A DNA stretch of 64,000 nucleotides, from contig WTXG01000002.1 of assembly GCA_022496185.1 (NCBI GenBank), positions 434,001 to 498,000 of the forward strand, in the 5' to 3' direction. This stretch comes from Multifurca ochricompacta. Lineage: Eukaryota; Basidiomycota; Agaricomycetes; Russulales; Russulaceae. Positions within the stretch are counted from its first letter, which is position 1; each line of letters opens with the position of its first letter. The notes under the pieces were generated by a model, which was not told the origin of the DNA, made no database searches, and saw nothing but the letters and a program-made list of their open reading frames with translations. The position numbers and the translations under genes were made by a program. Positions 61,977-64,000 of this stretch are shown here, in pieces.

Positions 61977-63686
61977 CTAACCGAGTCGAGCCTTCTTCCT
62001 AGTGTGTCCGCCATGGCTTGCACTCAGACTCGCGAAACTCGCCGCACTTCCATGGGTTTGACCTTGCAAGTGCTGCTGCTGAGTAAATTGCGCTGGGAGA
62101 TGCTGCGCATGTGTGGGCTGAGCGGGCATCATGGATGGTGCCTCATCCTGCGTGATCCGACGCTGTGGAGGGAGCTGTGATGGGGAGTTCAGCTGCTGCT
62201 GAAACACGCTAGAGCCGAGTGTGTCCGTGAGCTGAAAAGCGGCTACGGTCTCAGAGAACGAACTTATAAGTGGGCCGCGGATTTTCCTGGAACCAACCGT
62301 GTGATAAGGCTTCTCTCGCGTTCATTCTCTTGTCAGGGTCATAAATGAACAACTTGCTGAGGAAGTTAACGGCCGCAGGCGGCAAAGAGCGTTGTTTACA
62401 CCACACATCAAGCCGATTTGGGGAGCTGCCGAATCGACTTTTCAACGTGGAACTACAAGTGATAGAAATAGATGTACCCATCCAGTCTTTTCACGTTGTG
62501 GTACTCAGGGGTATTTCTCATTCCTGGCCACTCCCCTTCTGCAGAGATGAATCGTCATGCTAATATATTAATACCAACGGGAACCACATCGCTCACCATC
62601 GGGTTTCCCCAGCACTTCGATGACCTTGAGAAGCTGATCTTTCTGAAAGGGCACATTTTTTTTCGAATCGAGTTTTGCTTCCTCGCCTTTGAAAATGGGA
62701 CGAAGGCTAGCCAACTCAGCCATAACACAGCCAACAGCCCAGCAGTCGACTGCTTTGTGGTAATGCTTCGATCCCATAAGAAGTTCAGGTGAACGGTACC
62801 AGATGGTGACCACCACTTTGTCCCCAGCAAAAAGGGGCTGCAAGGGTTGGTATGTTAGACGGGCGAGACCAAGATCTCCGATTTTGACAATTCCAGTGGA
62901 GGTGATAAGAATATTAGCGGGTTTGAGGTCCCGATGCAATATATGACAATCATGAAGGTATAAAAGGCCGTTCAAAAGTTGGTAAATGAGGGATTTGAGT
63001 AAATCGTGGGGTATGTGAGAGCGAAGAGTCTGCGAGTAATGGTGGATCACTTGCTAAGGCCCGGAATCAGCCATACCCATGAGCTCGAGAATTGAAGATT
63101 CGACTGACGAGAAAATCATGTTCTGCATACTCAAATACCATATAAATGGATTTATCTTCCAATATAACTTCCTTAAGAGCGACAATATTCTCATGGGATA
63201 TCTCCCTGTTGAGCTGGGCTACATTTAATGGTGTATTATGAGTCGAACGCAATACACCCACCGCGATTTCACGGACTGCACTCTGACTGATACCTGTGTA
63301 CGTCGCTACATCTCCATCCTTGTCGGGTTTGAACTTCTTGATAGCATGGAGTCTGCCATCCTCATCTTTGGTTTGTGCTTTATAGACCCTGCCATAAGTT
63401 CCAGAGGAGATGAAACCAAGAATAGTGTATTTGGACGTGACACTACGATGAGCTTCATCACGCTTGGCCCGGTAAACACGCATCACATCATGCTGTATCG
63501 CCTGAGACCAGTCGTCAACCATGAGAGGTAGATAGTTGAAGCTACCGTAACCAGGACCCAGGACCAAGTGAGCAGCGAGCAGTGACTGTTACTTGTACTT
63601 GCCTCTTGGTTATCCTCCGGGCGGGACAAGATTCCGTCTTCCGGATCGTCTTGCCGTCTCCGGACCGCTTTCTTCCGCATGCCCAT
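61977..63686 (-). CDS. SSN3: Mediator-associated cyclin-dependent kinase 8
   Basis: Starts [20 protein letters not shown] at 63686. A GC-AG intron (63502-63602) joins DNQE to [20 protein letters not shown]. Kinase motifs: [37 protein letters not shown], the alpha-C helix [15 protein letters not shown] (cyclin C contact), [66 protein letters not shown], and [20 protein letters not shown]. The FKPDKDGD insert and the DMG-like IGDLG are CDK8-specific. A Gln/Pro-rich C-terminal tail ([20 protein letters not shown]) ends TRKKARLG. Ssn3/Srb10 with cyclin C forms the Mediator kinase module that restrains Pol II. The stop is at 61977-61979. Confidence 0.95.
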
Positions 63687-63744
63687 ATCCAATGTATGTG
63701 AGTGAGGGATAAAGGATAACTATAACTTTCCTTCTTACCAGCAC
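63687..63744. promoter_or_regulatory. 58-bp divergent promoter between CDK8 and RPD3
   Basis: Start codons of two divergent genes are separated by only 58 bp. A CCAAT sequence lies at 63689-63693 and a pyrimidine tract CTTTCCTTCTT near 63727-63737 on the RPD3 side. Both transcripts must initiate inside this gap or within each other's coding region. Confidence 0.55.
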
Positions 63745-64000
63745 ATGTCCCGACGCAAAGTGTCTTATTATTACGACCGTAAGTTCTCTATCTACTTTTG
63801 TTGAATAAATGTAAATCCTTTTTTCTAGCCGATGTTGGATCGTACTCGTATGGCTTAGGTCACCCTATGAAGCCTCTCCGAATGCGGATCACTCACGAAC
63901 TTCTCACTGCATACGACATGTTGGATAAAATGGACGTCCTCGTAAGTTGTTGATTCCTTCGTCATACATTACCTTCTTGAAGGCGAGGAAAGAGAGCAGA
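63745..64000 (+). CDS. RPD3: class I histone deacetylase RPD3, 3' end beyond window
   Basis: Exon 1 (63745-63778) MSRRKVSYYYD and exon 2 from 63829 PDVGSYSYGLGHPMKPLRMR and HELLTAYDMLDKMDVL, then a GT donor near 63942. YYYDPDVGSYSYGLGHPMKP is the start of the class I HDAC catalytic domain (Rpd3/Hos2/HDAC1). Which class I paralogue cannot be settled from 50 residues, but Rpd3 is favoured by the short N-terminus. It removes acetyl groups from histone tails in corepressor complexes. Confidence 0.93.

Overview
This window is nuclear DNA from a filamentous basidiomycete fungus, most likely a mushroom-forming Agaricomycete. The evidence is the gene set: a chitin-traffic exomer subunit, a Cbk1/Orb6-type NDR kinase, a LEC1-like PX protein, an AIM19-like protein and a fungal TGL-type lipase. 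Genes are densely packed on both strands, broken by many introns of about 45-65 nt, and often separated by intergenic gaps of only 60-200 bp. No rRNA, tRNA, CRISPR array, prokaryotic operon or intact transposon was recognised. All gene models were assembled by hand from splice sites and family motifs. Start codons are less certain than cores, and GTG/TTG extensions were discarded in favour of ATG.

Layout, left to right: NUP82/NUP88-like nucleoporin (partial, +); PRP5 DEAD-box splicing helicase (-); PI31/Fub1 proteasome regulator (+); an unknown acidic protein (+); an ankyrin-DysF-FYVE-RING protein (-); kynurenine aminotransferase (+); SLH1/ASCC3-type helicase (-); EMC3 (+); frequenin/NCS-1 (-); a Cys-rich/Ser-rich unknown (+); a WIPI3/4-HSV2 PROPPIN (+); ATE1 arginyltransferase (+); an intergenic stretch bounded by direct repeats; IMP2 mitochondrial protease (+); a PUB-domain protein (-); a TGL3/4/5-type patatin lipase (-); ORC4 (-); MED20 (+); a Pro-rich PY-motif protein (+); NDR kinase (+); a PX/DUF3818 LEC1-like protein (-); a small conserved unknown (-); a GNAT acetyltransferase-like gene (+); RPS12 (-); SKI8 (+); VPS41 (-); AIM19-like (+); CHS5 (-); CDK8/SSN3 (-); and the start of RPD3 (+).

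The genes are mostly single-copy housekeeping functions rather than an accessory island. Several share a process without being adjacent: RNA (PRP5, SLH1, SKI8), transcription (MED20, CDK8, RPD3), membrane traffic and autophagy (FYVE-RING protein, HSV2, VPS41, CHS5, LEC1-like) and protein quality control (PI31, ATE1, EMC3, IMP2). Many pairs are divergent across short shared promoters, the most extreme being CDK8/RPD3 with 58 bp between start codons.

The most notable signals are at the level of gene structure. A 3-nt microexon is needed to complete the FYVE signature of the ankyrin-DysF-FYVE-RING gene. At least five GC-AG introns are fixed by reading frame, one of which splits the codon for the catalytic lysine of the aminotransferase. 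An SLH1-like helicase has a degenerate second cassette and no second Sec63 unit. Several conserved genes show apparent one-base deletions in short homopolymers, which look more like assembly errors than pseudogenes. I did not find a convincing novel multi-gene system.
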